DNA of 64,000 nt, from the NCBI RefSeq assembly GCF_000384155.1, contig NZ_KB913031.1:124001-188000 (forward strand), written 5' to 3'. The notes beneath the pieces were generated by a model. The model was not told the DNA's origin, made no database searches, and saw nothing but the letters and a program-made list of their open reading frames with translations. The translations under genes and the position numbers were made by a program. Shown piece by piece: positions 25,390 through 37,372 of the stretch; the stretch's first letter is position 1, and the number at the start of each line of letters is the position of its first letter. The stretch comes from Methylophilus sp. 42. GTDB lineage: Bacteria; Pseudomonadota; Gammaproteobacteria; Burkholderiales; Methylophilaceae.

Positions 25390-27054
25390 TTAACGCGTGA
25401 TTGGTTTGTAACGGATACGCTTGGGTTTGGCGCCTTCTTCACCCAGCCGTTTTTTCTTGTCGGCTTCGTATTCCTGGTAGTTACCGTTAAAGAAGGTCCA
25501 TTGCGAGTCACCTTCCGCTGCCAGAATATGCGTCGCAATCCGGTCAAGGAACCAGCGATCATGCGAGGTGACCAATACGCAACCGGCAAACTCCAGCAAG
25601 GCATCTTCCAGTGCACGCAGGGTTTCCACGTCCAGGTCGTTTGACGGTTCATCCAGCAGCAGGACGTTGGCGCCAGAAATCAGGGTCTTAGCCAGGTGTA
25701 AACGGCCGCGTTCACCGCCAGAAAGCTGGCCAACGACCTTTTGCTGATCGCCACCCTTGAAGTTGAAGCGGCCGATATAGGCACGACTTGGCATTTCAAA
25801 CTTGCCAACATTCAACATATCCAGGCCACCAGAAATCACGTCAAACACCGTTTTGCTGTCATCCAAGCCTTCACGCGACTGATCAACGGCTGCCAGCTTG
25901 ACGGTTGGCCCTGTGATAATTTCACCGTTATCCGGCTGCTCCTGACCTTGCAACATACGGAACAGGGTGGATTTACCGGCACCGTTAGGGCCGATGACAC
26001 CGACAATTGCACCGGGCGGAATGCTGAACGACAGGTTATCAATCAGCAGACGGTCGCCAAAGCCTTTGGAGACATTATTAAACTCAATCACTTGATTGCC
26101 TAAGCGTTCGCCTGGCGGAATAAAAATCTCCTGTGTTTCATTGCGGCGCTGGTACTCAACACTGGACATTTCTTCGTAACGGGCCAGACGCGCCTTGCTC
26201 TTGCTTTGGCGTGCTTTTGCACCCTGGCGCACCCATTCCAGCTCTTGCTTCATGGCTTTGCGGTGGGCATCTTCCTGTTTCTGCTCTTGCGCCAAGCGGT
26301 CTTCTTTTTGCTCCAGCCAGTTTGAGTAATTACCTTTCCATGGAATACCTTCGCCACGGTCCAGTTCCAGGATCCACTCAGCAGCATTATCAAGGAAGTA
26401 GCGATCATGGGTAACGGCAACCACGGTGCCCGGGAAACGCACCAGGAACTGCTCCAGCCATTCCACAGATTCCGCATCCAGGTGGTTGGTCGGCTCATCC
26501 AGCAACAGCATATCCGGCTTGGAGAGTAGCAATTTACATAAGGCCACGCGACGCTTTTCACCACCGGACAATGGTCCGATCACGGCATCCCATGGTGGCA
26601 GGCGCAGCGCATCGGCGGCAATTTCCAACTGTTGCTCGACATCGCTGCCGCTGGCCGCGAGGATATTTTCATACTTGGCCTGGTCTTCGGCCAGTTTGTC
26701 AAAATCAGCATCTGGCTCGGCATAAGCCGCGTAAATCTCTTCCAGCTTTTGCTTGGCTTCCATGATGGCACCCAAACCAGCTTCGACTTCCTGACGCACA
26801 GTTTTGTCCGGATCCAGCTGAGGCTCTTGCGGCAAGTAGCCGATGGACAAATTAGGCTGCCATTGTACTTCGCCTTCGTACTCTTTATCGGCACCCGCCA
26901 TGATGCGCAACACAGTGGATTTACCCGAGCCATTTAAACCCAGCAGGCCGATTTTGGCACCCGGGAAAAATGACAGGGAGATATTTTTAATGATTTGCCG
27001 TTTGGGCGGCACGATTTTGCTCACGCGGAGCATGGACATCACATATTGCGCCAT
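25390..27054 (-). CDS. ettA: Energy-dependent translational throttle protein EttA (ABC-F)
   Basis: A 554-aa soluble ABC-F ATPase with two nucleotide-binding domains: Walker A GLNGSGKSTVLRIMAG (about 38) with signature LSGGEKRRVALCKLLLS, and Walker A GPNGAGKSTLFRMLQG with LSGGERGRLHLAKTL. The acidic arm and a P-site interaction linker (about 240-310, rich in Lys/Gln/Glu) lie between. N-terminal MAQYVMSMLRVSKIVPPKRQ is typical of EttA. It gates the first elongation step on the ribosome according to ATP/ADP level. No transmembrane segments are present. Confidence 0.93.
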   Translation of the reverse strand: MAQYVMSMLRVSKIVPPKRQIIKNISLSFFPGAKIGLLGLNGSGKSTVLRIMAGADKEYEGEVQWQPNLSIGYLPQEPQLDPDKTVRQEVEAGLGAIMEAKQKLEEIYAAYAEPDADFDKLAEDQAKYENILAASGSDVEQQLEIAADALRLPPWDAVIGPLSGGEKRRVALCKLLLSKPDMLLLDEPTNHLDAESVEWLEQFLVRFPGTVVAVTHDRYFLDNAAEWILELDRGEGIPWKGNYSNWLEQKEDRLAQEQKQEDAHRKAMKQELEWVRQGAKARQSKSKARLARYEEMSSVEYQRRNETQEIFIPPGERLGNQVIEFNNVSKGFGDRLLIDNLSFSIPPGAIVGVIGPNGAGKSTLFRMLQGQEQPDNGEIITGPTVKLAAVDQSREGLDDSKTVFDVISGGLDMLNVGKFEMPSRAYIGRFNFKGGDQQKVVGQLSGGERGRLHLAKTLISGANVLLLDEPSNDLDVETLRALEDALLEFAGCVLVTSHDRWFLDRIATHILAAEGDSQWTFFNGNYQEYEADKKKRLGEEGAKPKRIRYKPITR

Positions 27055-27137
27055 GAGAAATTCCGGGACGGTGATTGAAAGTGCGTATTTTAATACGCGC
27101 GGTCAAAATTAGCTTGTAGATAAAAGTATTCGACATG

Positions 27138-27163
27138 AAAAAAGGGCCTTTCAGCCCTTTTTT
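27138..27163. terminator. Terminator after hsp20
   Basis: Stem AAAAAAGGGC / GCCCTTTTTT around a six-base loop, 14 bases beyond the hsp20 stop on the minus strand. A and T runs on both sides make it symmetric. Confidence 0.88.
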
Positions 27164-27176
27164 ATTTTGCCATCAC

Positions 27177-27641
27177 TTAAGCGGCGGCACGTTGTTCAAT
27201 AAACGTGGTGTTGGCTTGTGCTTGTGTGCCGATCTCAATTTTGCGTGGCTTCAAGGCCTCTGGGATTTCACGCAGCAGGGCAATGGTTAACAGGCCGTTT
27301 TCAAGGTTGGCACCAGTCACTTTGACATGGTCAGCCAACTGGAACTTGTGTTCAAAATCACGCGTGGCGATGCCACGGTGCAAAAAGGTGGTTTCCTGTT
27401 CCCTTTTCGCTTTGCGGCCAGTCACACGCAAAGCCTGATGTTCGGTTTCGATTTCCAACTCGTCCTGCTGGAACCCGGCGACGGCCATCACAATTTTGTA
27501 GGCGTTTTCGTCGACCAGTTCGATGTTATAAGGCGGATAGCTGATTTCGTTTTCACTACGCTGGTTTTCGTTGAGCATTTTAGCCAAACGGTCAAAACCA
27601 ATCGCGGTTCTGTAGAAAGGGCTTAAGTCATAAGTACGCAT
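27177..27641 (-). CDS. Small heat-shock protein (Hsp20/IbpA family)
   Basis: A 154-aa alpha-crystallin-type chaperone. The N-terminal arm MRTYDLSPFYRTAIGFDRL is IbpA-like. The crystallin domain (about 38-125) runs from PPYNIELVDENAYKIVMAVA to LENGLLTIALLREIPEALK. The usual C-terminal I-x-I anchor is weak here (KIEIGTQAQ). Such proteins hold unfolding proteins for refolding. An unusual leader hairpin covers its ribosome site (see the regulatory entry), in keeping with heat control. The EAL-HDOD gene lies 110 bases upstream on the same strand. Confidence 0.92.
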   Translation of the reverse strand: MRTYDLSPFYRTAIGFDRLAKMLNENQRSENEISYPPYNIELVDENAYKIVMAVAGFQQDELEIETEHQALRVTGRKAKREQETTFLHRGIATRDFEHKFQLADHVKVTGANLENGLLTIALLREIPEALKPRKIEIGTQAQANTTFIEQRAAA

Positions 27642-27646
27642 GGGTT

Positions 27647-27669
27647 GATCCTTTTAAAAATAAAGCGAT
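27647..27669 (-). promoter_or_regulatory. Possible RNA thermometer in the hsp20 leader
   Basis: In the mRNA the hsp20 ribosome site AAAAGGAUC can pair with AUCGCUUU just upstream: AUC with GAU, then C-UUU with AAA-G across one bulged G, leaving an A/U-rich loop. This hides the GGA of the ribosome site five or so bases before the start codon, like FourU-type thermometers. A 13-base complement of the upstream strand (AAAAATAAAGCGA at 27656-27668 against TCGCTTTATTTTT at 27724-27736) could form an alternative structure that frees it. Confidence 0.4.
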
Positions 27670-27751
27670 TAACATGATTCACAGACCTTAAACTGCAAGC
27701 ATCTGTATGTTCAATATGGGAATTCGCTTTATTTTTTCAAGGGTCAGCGGA

Positions 27752-28972
27752 CTAAATACCCAAAGTCTCCGTCCAGGCCAAGGCATCCATATGACACTGG
27801 TTCACTTTGTCTGGATTCAATTGCAGCAAGGATGCCAGTTGCAAGATTTCTTCATTATTGGCGTCTTCGCAAGCTTCAGTCAGTTTGAGAAACGGCCCAA
27901 AAATACCTTCACGTTTGGTCAAGGCATCCACAATCGGCTCTGGCAGTTGCAGTTTCTCCAGCACCGTGTCCATTGGCACTTTCAGCATCACATCCAGTAA
28001 TGAAAATACACCGACCACAAATAAATTGTCACGGTCACGCTTATCAAAAAAGGGCTCACCCAACAGCTCAGTCAAGCGCCCGCGCGTGATCGAAGTTTTC
28101 ATCAGGGCAGGGGAGCTGGTGTTATTGCCTGCCGTCACCATCAATAACGTTAACCAGCGATAGAGCTGGTTACGGCCTAAAATCGTCAAGGCATGATTAA
28201 TGGACTGCACCTCGCAGGACAAACCAAAACCAACCGAGTTAATGTAACGCAGCAGTTTGTAGCTCAGGGTAGTGTCTCGCTTAAACCCATTCTCAATGGT
28301 TTTGTTATCTGCCTCCTGGCTCACCAGGTTCAATAAATGCAGTACGCCATCAAAGCTGGGGTTAATGACCTTGCTGTTGAGGTTCTCCGGTTTAGCGTAA
28401 AAATAGCCTTGAAACTGCTGGTAGCCTGCGTCCAGCAAGCTGCTGAATTGTGCATTTTGCTCAACTTTTTCTGCAATTAAGCTGCAACCGGAAGCCTGAT
28501 ATTTTTTCAGCCACAGCGTGGCCTGGGCAATATCGACGTCACGCATATCGAGCTTGATGTAATCAGCATAGGGAATCAGCGCTTCCAGCTGGGGGTGATG
28601 TTGCGGGTTATCCAGCGCAATCTTGAATTTATTTGCTTTTAACTCTCCGCAGCGCGCGATGATTTCAGGCGTGACTTGTACCGTGTGCACAACCTCGAGC
28701 ACTGTTTTTTCTGCCGGCATCAACTCCAGAAATACACTGTTAAGCATCACATGATCAACGTTGATAAAAGCCAGTTGCTGCCCCAACAGCCAGTTTTCTT
28801 GCATCTCATCAATCGTAGTTGAGAGGATTTTGGCGCAGGTTTGAATATCCTCTTCAAAAGGCGCATTGCTGCCATTGCTATCGTTCCTGAAAAAGAACTC
28901 ATAGCCGATAATCTGTTGTTGACTGTTAACAATCGGCTGACGGCCGATAATACTGTGTTGCGACGTGGTCAT
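27752..28972 (-). CDS. EAL-HDOD signalling protein
   Basis: A 406-aa protein. The start at 28972 is chosen because AGGAAGG lies five bases upstream; an ATG seven codons earlier has none. Residues about 8-195 form an EAL-like domain in which the catalytic E-A-L is replaced (IGYEFFFRND) and metal ligands look incomplete, so c-di-GMP hydrolysis is unlikely. Residues about 200-390 form a HDOD domain (LLNLVSQEADNKTIENGFKR, then LLRYINSVGFGL). This is the YuxH/CdgJ type, which acts through protein contacts in motility or stress control. It is 110 bases upstream of hsp20. Confidence 0.85.
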   Translation of the reverse strand: MTTSQHSIIGRQPIVNSQQQIIGYEFFFRNDSNGSNAPFEEDIQTCAKILSTTIDEMQENWLLGQQLAFINVDHVMLNSVFLELMPAEKTVLEVVHTVQVTPEIIARCGELKANKFKIALDNPQHHPQLEALIPYADYIKLDMRDVDIAQATLWLKKYQASGCSLIAEKVEQNAQFSSLLDAGYQQFQGYFYAKPENLNSKVINPSFDGVLHLLNLVSQEADNKTIENGFKRDTTLSYKLLRYINSVGFGLSCEVQSINHALTILGRNQLYRWLTLLMVTAGNNTSSPALMKTSITRGRLTELLGEPFFDKRDRDNLFVVGVFSLLDVMLKVPMDTVLEKLQLPEPIVDALTKREGIFGPFLKLTEACEDANNEEILQLASLLQLNPDKVNQCHMDALAWTETLGI

Positions 28973-29033
28973 GACTGCCTTCCTGATGAGCATCTAAGAT
29001 CAGTATAAGGGAAACTGGTCGTTTTCTTATTCG

Positions 29034-29062
29034 AAAAAAGCCCCGATTATCGGGGCTTTTTA
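29034..29062 (-). terminator. Terminator after glmS
   Basis: Stem AAAAAAGCCCCGA / TCGGGGCTTTTTA with a three-base loop, 13 bases beyond the glmS stop on the minus strand. Confidence 0.92.
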
Positions 29063-29074
29063 GGTCTTTATCGC

Positions 29075-30910
29075 TTATTCTACGGTCACACTCTTAGCCA
29101 GGTTGCGAGGTTTATCCACGTCTGTGCCTTTAAGCAAAGCAGCATGATAAGCCAGTAACTGTACCGGAATGGCATGCAAAATAGGCGAGAGTACACCGAC
29201 ATGACGTGGGGTACGAATCACGTGTACGCCTTCAGACTCTTTAAAATGACTGTCGGCATCAGCAAACACAAACAACTCGCCACCACGCGCTTTGACTTCC
29301 TGCATATTGGATTTTACTTTTTCCAGCAGGGCATCGTTAGGGGCGATGACCACCACCGGCATATTGCTATCAACCAATGCCAATGGGCCATGTTTCAACT
29401 CACCGGCCGGATAGGCTTCGGCGTGTATATAGGAAATCTCTTTGAGTTTGAGTGCGCCTTCCATCGCGATCGGGAAGTGCACGCCACGTCCCAGGAACAA
29501 GGCATGGTCTTTGTCGCCGAAACGATGTGCCCATTCACGGATTTGCGGTTCCAGATTCAACGCAATCTGTACGCCACCTGTCAGCTGACGCAGATCGGAT
29601 AAATATTGCTGCTCTTGTGCCCCACTCAATAGGCCACGTGCTTTGCTTAACGTTACTGCCAACACAAATAGCGCGATCAGCTGCGTGGTGAACGCTTTGG
29701 TGCTCGCCACACCGATTTCAGCGCCGGCACGGGTGTAGAAAATCAATGATGAAGCGCGGGGAATCGCACTTTCCTGCACGTTACAAATCGCCAGGCTGTG
29801 CTCGTGGCCCAGTTTCTGCGCGTGCTTAAGCGCTTCCATGGTGTCCAGCGTTTCGCCAGACTGCGAAATAGTGACTATCAGCTGTTTAGGATTAGGCACA
29901 GATTCACGGTAGCGGTATTCACTGGCAATCTCCACGGAGGTCGGAATTTTTGCGATGCTTTCCAACCAGTATTTTGCGGTGAGGCCGGCGTAATAACTGG
30001 TGCCCGCCGCCAGGATTAATACACTGTCAATTTGAGAAAATACGGCAGCCGCTGATTGGCCGAACAGCTCACTCCTGAACGCGCCATCGTCAATCAGCGC
30101 TTCAATGGTGTCACTAATCGCACGTGGTTGCTCATGGATTTCTTTTTGCATAAAGTGGCTATATGGGCCCAGCTCAAGCGAAGCCAGTGACACATCACTC
30201 ATATGCACTTTGCGTTCAGCCACTTCGCCGCGTTTGTCTACAATCACCACGGCATCCGTCTGCAAAGTAGCCACATCACCGTCTTCCAGGTAGATTACTT
30301 TGCGCGTGGCAGACAAAACAGCTGAGACATCAGAAGCGACAAAATTCTCGCCATCACCGAGGCCAATCAACAATGGGCAGCCGAGACGGGCAACGACCAT
30401 TTGTTGGGGGTGCTCCAAAGCAATCACGCTGATTGCATAAGCGCCTGTCAGCTCTGCAATCGCCTGTTTGACCGCCGTGAACAAGTCATGGCTTTGCTGA
30501 TAATAATAATGCACCAGATGGGCAATGACTTCGGTATCGGTTTGTGAATAAAACTGATAGCCCAAGCCCTTTAAGCGGTCACGTTGTTCGTCGTGGTTTT
30601 CGATAATGCCGTTATGTACCACGGCAATTTGCGCCTGGTCTTGCCCAGGGGAGACGTGCGGGTGTGCATTTTGCTCGGTGACACCACCATGTGTGGCCCA
30701 GCGCGTATGACCGATGCCAACGTGGCTATGCATGCCTTGTGCTTTTAATTGCAACTCGGCGACACGGCCAACCGCGCGTGCGCGCTCTATGGTTTGATTA
30801 AGCACGGCAATCCCGGCCGAATCATAGCCGCGATATTCGAGCCTGCTTAAGCCCTCGATCAGGAGTGGAACGATATTTCTATTGGAGACCGCACCGACAA
30901 TGCCGCACAT
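29075..30910 (-). CDS. glmS: Glucosamine-6-phosphate synthase (isomerizing)
   Basis: A 611-aa enzyme making glucosamine-6-phosphate from fructose-6-phosphate and glutamine, the first step toward UDP-GlcNAc. The N-terminal glutaminase domain begins [10 protein letters not shown] with the nucleophile Cys exposed after Met removal, and contains GHTRWATHG. Two SIS sugar-isomerase domains follow ([44 protein letters not shown]). The C terminus [13 protein letters not shown] is the catalytic tail. glmU lies only four bases upstream, so they form one operon. There is no room for a leader between them. Confidence 0.96.
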   Translation of the reverse strand: MCGIVGAVSNRNIVPLLIEGLSRLEYRGYDSAGIAVLNQTIERARAVGRVAELQLKAQGMHSHVGIGHTRWATHGGVTEQNAHPHVSPGQDQAQIAVVHNGIIENHDEQRDRLKGLGYQFYSQTDTEVIAHLVHYYYQQSHDLFTAVKQAIAELTGAYAISVIALEHPQQMVVARLGCPLLIGLGDGENFVASDVSAVLSATRKVIYLEDGDVATLQTDAVVIVDKRGEVAERKVHMSDVSLASLELGPYSHFMQKEIHEQPRAISDTIEALIDDGAFRSELFGQSAAAVFSQIDSVLILAAGTSYYAGLTAKYWLESIAKIPTSVEIASEYRYRESVPNPKQLIVTISQSGETLDTMEALKHAQKLGHEHSLAICNVQESAIPRASSLIFYTRAGAEIGVASTKAFTTQLIALFVLAVTLSKARGLLSGAQEQQYLSDLRQLTGGVQIALNLEPQIREWAHRFGDKDHALFLGRGVHFPIAMEGALKLKEISYIHAEAYPAGELKHGPLALVDSNMPVVVIAPNDALLEKVKSNMQEVKARGGELFVFADADSHFKESEGVHVIRTPRHVGVLSPILHAIPVQLLAYHAALLKGTDVDKPRNLAKSVTVE

Positions 30911-30914
30911 ACGC

Positions 30915-32285
30915 TTATTTTTTCACCTTTTGTGGACGTTTCCATCCCTGAATTGACCGTTGTTCCCGCGCGCGGCACAGCGTTAAGCTATCTGCCGGCA
31001 CATCTTTGGTAATGGTTGAGCCTGCTGCAATCGTTGCCCCACGGCCCACAGTCACTGGCGCAACTAATTGGGTATCCGAGCCGACAAACACATCATCCTC
31101 AATGATGGTTTTATGTTTGTTCGCGCCGTCATAATTACAAGTGATCACACCGGCGCCGATATTCACATTGGCACCAATGCTAGCATCACCGACATAAGTC
31201 AAATGGTTGACCTTACTGCCGACGCCGACCATGGCATTTTTGATTTCAACAAAATTGCCGACATGTGTCTCTGCGGCTAACTGCGTACCAGGGCGTAAAC
31301 GCGCAAACGGGCCAACTTTGCTGCCCGGGCCGACCTTGGCATCATCAATATGCGTAAATGCCGCCAGGCGTGAGCCTTTGGCGATCACGGCATCCTTAAT
31401 CACGCAATGCGGCCCAATCTGTACATCATCCTCAAGCGTGACCTGACCCTCAAAGACGCAGTTCACGTCAATCAACACATCGCGGCCGCATTGTAATGCG
31501 CCACGGATATCAATACGCTGCGCATCCAGCAAGGTCACGCCTTGTGTCATCAGGACAGTTGCCTGGCGCAGCTGGTACTCACGCTCGATTTGCTGCAAGT
31601 CGAGTTTGGAGTTAATGCCGGTGACCGACCAGGCATCGGCTACCACATGCGGTAACACCGCACGGCCTTCCTTGACGGAGAGGGCGATGATATCGGTTAG
31701 ATAATATTCCTGTTGCGCATTCTGGTTGCTGATATTAGCCAACCAATGTTTCAACTGTGCATTCGGCATCGCCATAATGCCGGTATTCACTTCCTGTATC
31801 GCGCGCTGCGCTACGCTGGCATCTTTATGCTCGACAATCGCGACGACTTCGTTGTTGTCATTACGCACAATACGGCCATAACCGCTGGGGTCTGCCTTGA
31901 TAAACGTCTGCACCACCAGGTGCTGAGCGGCTTGCGTCAACATGTCACGGCAAGCCGCCACATCGACCAGTGGCACATCCCCTAGCAAAATGAGTGTTTT
32001 ACCATGATCAGGCAAGGTGGGCAGGGCTTGTTGTACGGCATGGCCAGTGCCCAGTTGTTCTGCCTGCAATACCCATTGCAAATCATCGCCTGGCGTCTGT
32101 TTTTGTACTTGTTCGCCACCAAAGCCATACACCACCGTGATGGTTTGTGGATTTAGCTGACGTGCCGCGTCAATCACATGATGCAGAATAGGCTTACCGC
32201 CCACCGCATGCAGCACTTTGGGCAGGTCTGATCGCATGCGTGTGCCTTTACCCGCGGCGAGAATTACGATATTCAAATCAGTCAT
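30915..32285 (-). CDS. glmU: Bifunctional GlcNAc-1-P uridyltransferase / GlcN-1-P acetyltransferase
   Basis: A 456-aa two-domain enzyme that acetylates glucosamine-1-phosphate and makes UDP-GlcNAc. The N-terminal pyrophosphorylase has [18 protein letters not shown] (about 10-27) and GDVPLVD. The C-terminal left-handed beta-helix carries hexapeptide repeats ([38 protein letters not shown]) and the acetyltransferase region. Length matches the E. coli enzyme (456). It is the first gene of the glmU-glmS operon, downstream of the ATP synthase terminator. Confidence 0.96.
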   Translation of the reverse strand: MTDLNIVILAAGKGTRMRSDLPKVLHAVGGKPILHHVIDAARQLNPQTITVVYGFGGEQVQKQTPGDDLQWVLQAEQLGTGHAVQQALPTLPDHGKTLILLGDVPLVDVAACRDMLTQAAQHLVVQTFIKADPSGYGRIVRNDNNEVVAIVEHKDASVAQRAIQEVNTGIMAMPNAQLKHWLANISNQNAQQEYYLTDIIALSVKEGRAVLPHVVADAWSVTGINSKLDLQQIEREYQLRQATVLMTQGVTLLDAQRIDIRGALQCGRDVLIDVNCVFEGQVTLEDDVQIGPHCVIKDAVIAKGSRLAAFTHIDDAKVGPGSKVGPFARLRPGTQLAAETHVGNFVEIKNAMVGVGSKVNHLTYVGDASIGANVNIGAGVITCNYDGANKHKTIIEDDVFVGSDTQLVAPVTVGRGATIAAGSTITKDVPADSLTLCRAREQRSIQGWKRPQKVKK

Positions 32286-32305
32286 GCTGTTATTTTATCT
32301 CAGAA

Positions 32306-32337
32306 ACAAAAAAGGCGGCTCGAAAGCCGCCTGTTTT
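32306..32337 (-). terminator. Terminator of the ATP synthase operon
   Basis: Stem AGGCGGCT / AGCCGCCT with a CGAA tetraloop and A/T runs, located between the atpC stop and the glmU start. Confidence 0.85.
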
Positions 32338-32358
32338 ATTGCCAGACTCCACAGGAAT

Positions 32359-32784
32359 CTAGTGCACAGATTTACGCAATTTCTGGATTGCCTGGATTTG
32401 TGCGATCGCTTCTGCCAATTCAGCCTGGGCAGCTGCGTAATCGATCTCTGAAGAACGGTTACGCAATGCTTCTTCTGCGGCTTCTTTCGCTGCGATGGCT
32501 TTTGCTTCATCCAGATCCTGGCCACGAATCGCGGTGTCTGCCAGCACTGTTACCAGTCCTGGTTGTACTTCCAGCATGCCGCCGGAAATATAAATCACAG
32601 TTTCTTCTTGCTCGGCAGTTTGCTTGATACGCAATGCGCCTGGCTTGATGGTGGTAATCATCGGTGCGTGATGTGGATAAATACCCACTTCACCTGCGCC
32701 AGCTGGTGCAACCACAAACTCGGCTTCACCAGAGAAGATGGACTCTTCGGCACTCACAACATCGATATGCACTGTATTTGCCAT
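32359..32784 (-). CDS. atpC: F1Fo ATP synthase subunit epsilon
   Basis: A 141-aa epsilon subunit: an N-terminal ten-strand beta domain ([20 protein letters not shown], then [20 protein letters not shown]) and two C-terminal helices (about 90-138, rich in Ala/Glu). It caps the central stalk with gamma and inhibits ATP hydrolysis. It is the last gene of the atp operon; the next gene downstream is glmU after a terminator. Confidence 0.95.
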   Translation of the reverse strand: MANTVHIDVVSAEESIFSGEAEFVVAPAGAGEVGIYPHHAPMITTIKPGALRIKQTAEQEETVIYISGGMLEVQPGLVTVLADTAIRGQDLDEAKAIAAKEAAEEALRNRSSEIDYAAAQAELAEAIAQIQAIQKLRKSVH

Positions 32785-32857
32785 AATGTTCTCTTTTCTA
32801 TATCACTGAAAATTTGTGATGCAGGCAGATATTTAAACCCGCCCGCACAAACAACTA

Positions 32858-34303
<1,446 letters not shown>

Positions 34304-34361
34304 CTAACTGTATGAGTCAGATCTAATTGAATTCTTTCACGATGCTTTTAACGCACGCGCC

Positions 34362-35231
34362 TTAGGAGGAGACTGCTGCCGCACCGCCGACGATTTCTGA
34401 AATCTCTTTGGTAATCGCTGCCTGACGGGCTTTGTTGTATACCAACTTCAGCTCACCAATCACGCTCTTCGCGTTATCAGAAGCAGATTTCATCGCCACC
34501 ATACGGGCAGATTGCTCGGACGCCATGTTTTCGGCCACTGCGTTGTAAATCAGTGACTCGATATAACGCGTCATCAACTCATCTACCACTGGTTTTGCTT
34601 CAGGCTCATAGATGTAATCCCAATGGCCATTCGGGCTGCCCAGTTGCTCACCGGTCAATGGCAACAATTGTTGCATGGTCGGCTCTTGCTTCATGGTGTT
34701 GATGAATTTGGTATAGCAGATGTAAAGCTGATCAATTTCACCGGCAATGTACGCATCCAGCATGACCTTGATGGTGCCGATCAGCTTTTCCAGATGCGGA
34801 GTATCGCCCAAACCGGTGATATGGGATTTCACCTGCGCGCCGATACGGTTCATAAAGCCGTAGCCTTTGTTACCGATCGCACTGACGCTGATGCCTTTGC
34901 CTTCAGCTTCCCAGGCTTTCATCTGGCTCAGCGACAAACGCAATACGTTGGTATTCAAACCACCGCACAGGCCTTTGTCTGAGCTGACCACAATCAGGCC
35001 GACATTTTTCACCACGTCGCGTTTAATCAAAAACGGATGACGATACTCGGATTGTGCAAAGGAGAGGTGAGCCGCCACGTTACGGATTTTATCCGCGTAG
35101 GGGCGGGAAGCACGCATTCTGTCCTGCGCTTTACGCATTTTAGAAGCAGCTACCATCTCCATCGCCTTGGTGATCTTGCGTGTATTTTCTACACTCTTGA
35201 TCTTGGTTCTAATCTCTTTACTACCTGCCAT
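34362..35231 (-). CDS. atpG: F1Fo ATP synthase subunit gamma
   Basis: A 289-aa rotor subunit: N-terminal coiled-coil helix [20 protein letters not shown] followed by [16 protein letters not shown], a central Rossmann-like region ([18 protein letters not shown]), and a C-terminal helix [19 protein letters not shown]. The two long helices form the turning shaft inside the alpha-beta ring. It sits between atpA and atpD. Confidence 0.96.
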   Translation of the reverse strand: MAGSKEIRTKIKSVENTRKITKAMEMVAASKMRKAQDRMRASRPYADKIRNVAAHLSFAQSEYRHPFLIKRDVVKNVGLIVVSSDKGLCGGLNTNVLRLSLSQMKAWEAEGKGISVSAIGNKGYGFMNRIGAQVKSHITGLGDTPHLEKLIGTIKVMLDAYIAGEIDQLYICYTKFINTMKQEPTMQQLLPLTGEQLGSPNGHWDYIYEPEAKPVVDELMTRYIESLIYNAVAENMASEQSARMVAMKSASDNAKSVIGELKLVYNKARQAAITKEISEIVGGAAAVSS

Positions 35232-35260
35232 ATTAGGTTCCTAAGTCGAAGTGTCAGAGA

Positions 35261-36802
35261 TTAATAAGCGTTGGTTGCTTTGAAATCTTGAATCGCAGCT
35301 TCCAATGCTTTCTCGTTATCACCGCTCAGATCTTTGCTGGACTCGATAGCATCAATGATGTTCTTGTACTTGGAGTTCAGGAAACCATGCAATGCATTTT
35401 CAAATGCCAATACCTTATTGGTTGGCACGTCATCAAAGAAACCTTTGTTCGCTGCAAACAAGCTTACGCCCATGTTTGCCACGTTCAATGGCGCGTATTG
35501 TGCCTGTTTCATCAACTCGGTAAACATACGACCGCGGTCCAGTTGTTTACGGGTAGCTTCGTCCAAGTCGGAAGCAAACTGCGCAAACGCAGCCAGTTCA
35601 CGATATTGCGCCAAAGCCAGACGTACACCACCGCCCATTTTTTTGATGATTTTAGTTTGTGCAGCACCACCCACGCGAGACACAGAAATACCGGCGTTGA
35701 TCGCAGGACGAACACCCGCGTTAAACAAGTCAGTTTCCAGGAAAATCTGACCATCGGTAATCGAAATCACGTTGGTTGGAACGAATGCAGACACGTCACC
35801 GGCTTGAGTTTCAATCACTGGCAATGCAGTCAATGAACCTGTTTTACCTTTAACTTCACCGTTGGTGAATTTCTCAACATACTCTTCGTTCACACGAGCA
35901 GCACGCTCCAACAAACGTGAGTGGATGTAGAACACGTCACCTGGGTAAGCTTCGCGGCCTGGTGGGCGGCGCAGCAACAGGGAAATCTGACGGTAAGCAA
36001 CCGCTTGTTTGGACAAGTCATCGTAAACGATCAATGCATCTTGGCCACGGTCACGGAAGTATTCACCCATGGTACAACCGGCATAAGGTGCCAGGAATTG
36101 CAGGGCAGCAGAGTCAGAAGCAGAAGCCGCAACGATAATGGTGTAAGCCATCGCGCCGTGCTCTTCCAGTTTACGTACCACGTTGGCAATGGTTGAAGCC
36201 TTTTGGCCAACCGCAACGTAGATACAAGTCATGTTCTGACCTTTTTGGTTGATGATCGCATCAACGGCAACAGCTGTTTTACCAGTCTGACGGTCACCAA
36301 TGATCAATTCACGTTGGCCACGGCCAACTGGTACCATGGAGTCGATAGACTTCAGGCCAGTTTGCACTGGTTGTGACACAGATTTACGTGCAATCACGCC
36401 TGGCGCAATTTTTTCAATTTTGTCAGTCAGTTTGGCGTTAACTGGACCTTTGCCATCAATAGGCTGACCCAGCGCGTTCACTACGCGACCAATCAGTTCC
36501 GGACCCACTGGCACTTCCAGAATACGGCCGGTACATTTACAGGTATCGCCTTCTGTAATGTGCTCGTAATCACCCAATACCACGGCACCTACGGAGTCAC
36601 GCTCCAGGTTCAATGCCAAACCGAAAGTGTTGCCTGGAAACTCAATCATCTCGCCGGACATCACGTTAGACAGGCCATGGATACGCACAATGCCGTCTGT
36701 TACGGAAATCACGGTACCCTGAGTACGGGCTTCCGCAGAAGTAGAGAAGTTTTCCAAACGGCTCTTAATGAGCTCGCTAATCTCTGATGTAGATAACTGC
36801 AT
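35261..36802 (-). CDS. atpA: F1Fo ATP synthase subunit alpha
   Basis: A 513-aa subunit, identical in length to the E. coli protein. It shows the N-terminal [19 protein letters not shown], the P-loop [15 protein letters not shown] (about 169), [19 protein letters not shown] and the alpha/beta signature region [17 protein letters not shown]. It binds nucleotide without turnover and alternates with beta in F1. The downstream gene is atpG, 29 bases away. Confidence 0.97.
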   Translation of the reverse strand: MQLSTSEISELIKSRLENFSTSAEARTQGTVISVTDGIVRIHGLSNVMSGEMIEFPGNTFGLALNLERDSVGAVVLGDYEHITEGDTCKCTGRILEVPVGPELIGRVVNALGQPIDGKGPVNAKLTDKIEKIAPGVIARKSVSQPVQTGLKSIDSMVPVGRGQRELIIGDRQTGKTAVAVDAIINQKGQNMTCIYVAVGQKASTIANVVRKLEEHGAMAYTIIVAASASDSAALQFLAPYAGCTMGEYFRDRGQDALIVYDDLSKQAVAYRQISLLLRRPPGREAYPGDVFYIHSRLLERAARVNEEYVEKFTNGEVKGKTGSLTALPVIETQAGDVSAFVPTNVISITDGQIFLETDLFNAGVRPAINAGISVSRVGGAAQTKIIKKMGGGVRLALAQYRELAAFAQFASDLDEATRKQLDRGRMFTELMKQAQYAPLNVANMGVSLFAANKGFFDDVPTNKVLAFENALHGFLNSKYKNIIDAIESSKDLSGDNEKALEAAIQDFKATNAY

Positions 36803-36818
36803 TTAATTCTCCTATGCC

Positions 36819-37355
36819 TTATGCTGTGAGCGTATAGGCTAAATTTTGTAACTGACCTTGGACAGACGCGTCGATAACGGTGTCGCCAACAATAATTTTG
36901 ATGCCGCCGATGATTTCCGGATCTACGGAAACGCTTGCTTCAATTTTCTTGCCGAACTTGGCTTCCAGACGTTTTACCAAATCTTTAGTTTGCGTTGCCG
37001 TGATTTTGGCAGCGGCAATGATTTGTGCGTCCAAGGTGCCTTCATCTTGCGCTTTCAAAGCCTCAAAAGCTTCAGCAATGGCAGGCAATAAGGATAAACG
37101 GCCATATTCAACCAAGGTCTTGATCAAATTCTGACCATGCTCGTTAAGATTGTCGCCACAAACCTTGAGAAATGCGGCTTCAACATCAGCGGCATTCAGT
37201 TTAGGGTCATCAATCAGGGTTTTCATTTGGTCATTTGCTGCGACTGCCGCGGCCAATGCCAACATTTCAGACCATGTTGCTAATGCCTTTTTTTCTTTGC
37301 CGAGCTTGTAAGCTGCAACAGCATAAGGCCTTGCAATGGTTGAGAGTTCAGCCAT
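36819..37355 (-). CDS. atpH: F1Fo ATP synthase subunit delta
   Basis: A 178-aa delta subunit (OSCP type): a helical N-terminal domain (STIARPYAVAAYKLGKEKKA), then a C-terminal domain with VDPEIIGGIKIIVGDTVIDA, the family signature, and closing SVQGQLQNLAYTLTA. It clamps the peripheral stalk to the top of F1. It is in standard position between atpF and atpA. Confidence 0.95.
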   Translation of the reverse strand: MAELSTIARPYAVAAYKLGKEKKALATWSEMLALAAAVAANDQMKTLIDDPKLNAADVEAAFLKVCGDNLNEHGQNLIKTLVEYGRLSLLPAIAEAFEALKAQDEGTLDAQIIAAAKITATQTKDLVKRLEAKFGKKIEASVSVDPEIIGGIKIIVGDTVIDASVQGQLQNLAYTLTA

Positions 37356-37372
37356 GTTTTATCCCTTTTACC

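Noticed and set aside
30911-30914. glmS ribozyme/riboswitch
   Set aside because: Only four bases separate glmU and glmS, so no leader exists; such ribozymes are also typical of Gram-positive bacteria.
34623-36196. Long open frames antisense to atpG and atpA
   Set aside because: They mirror strongly conserved ATP synthase codons and have no independent support.
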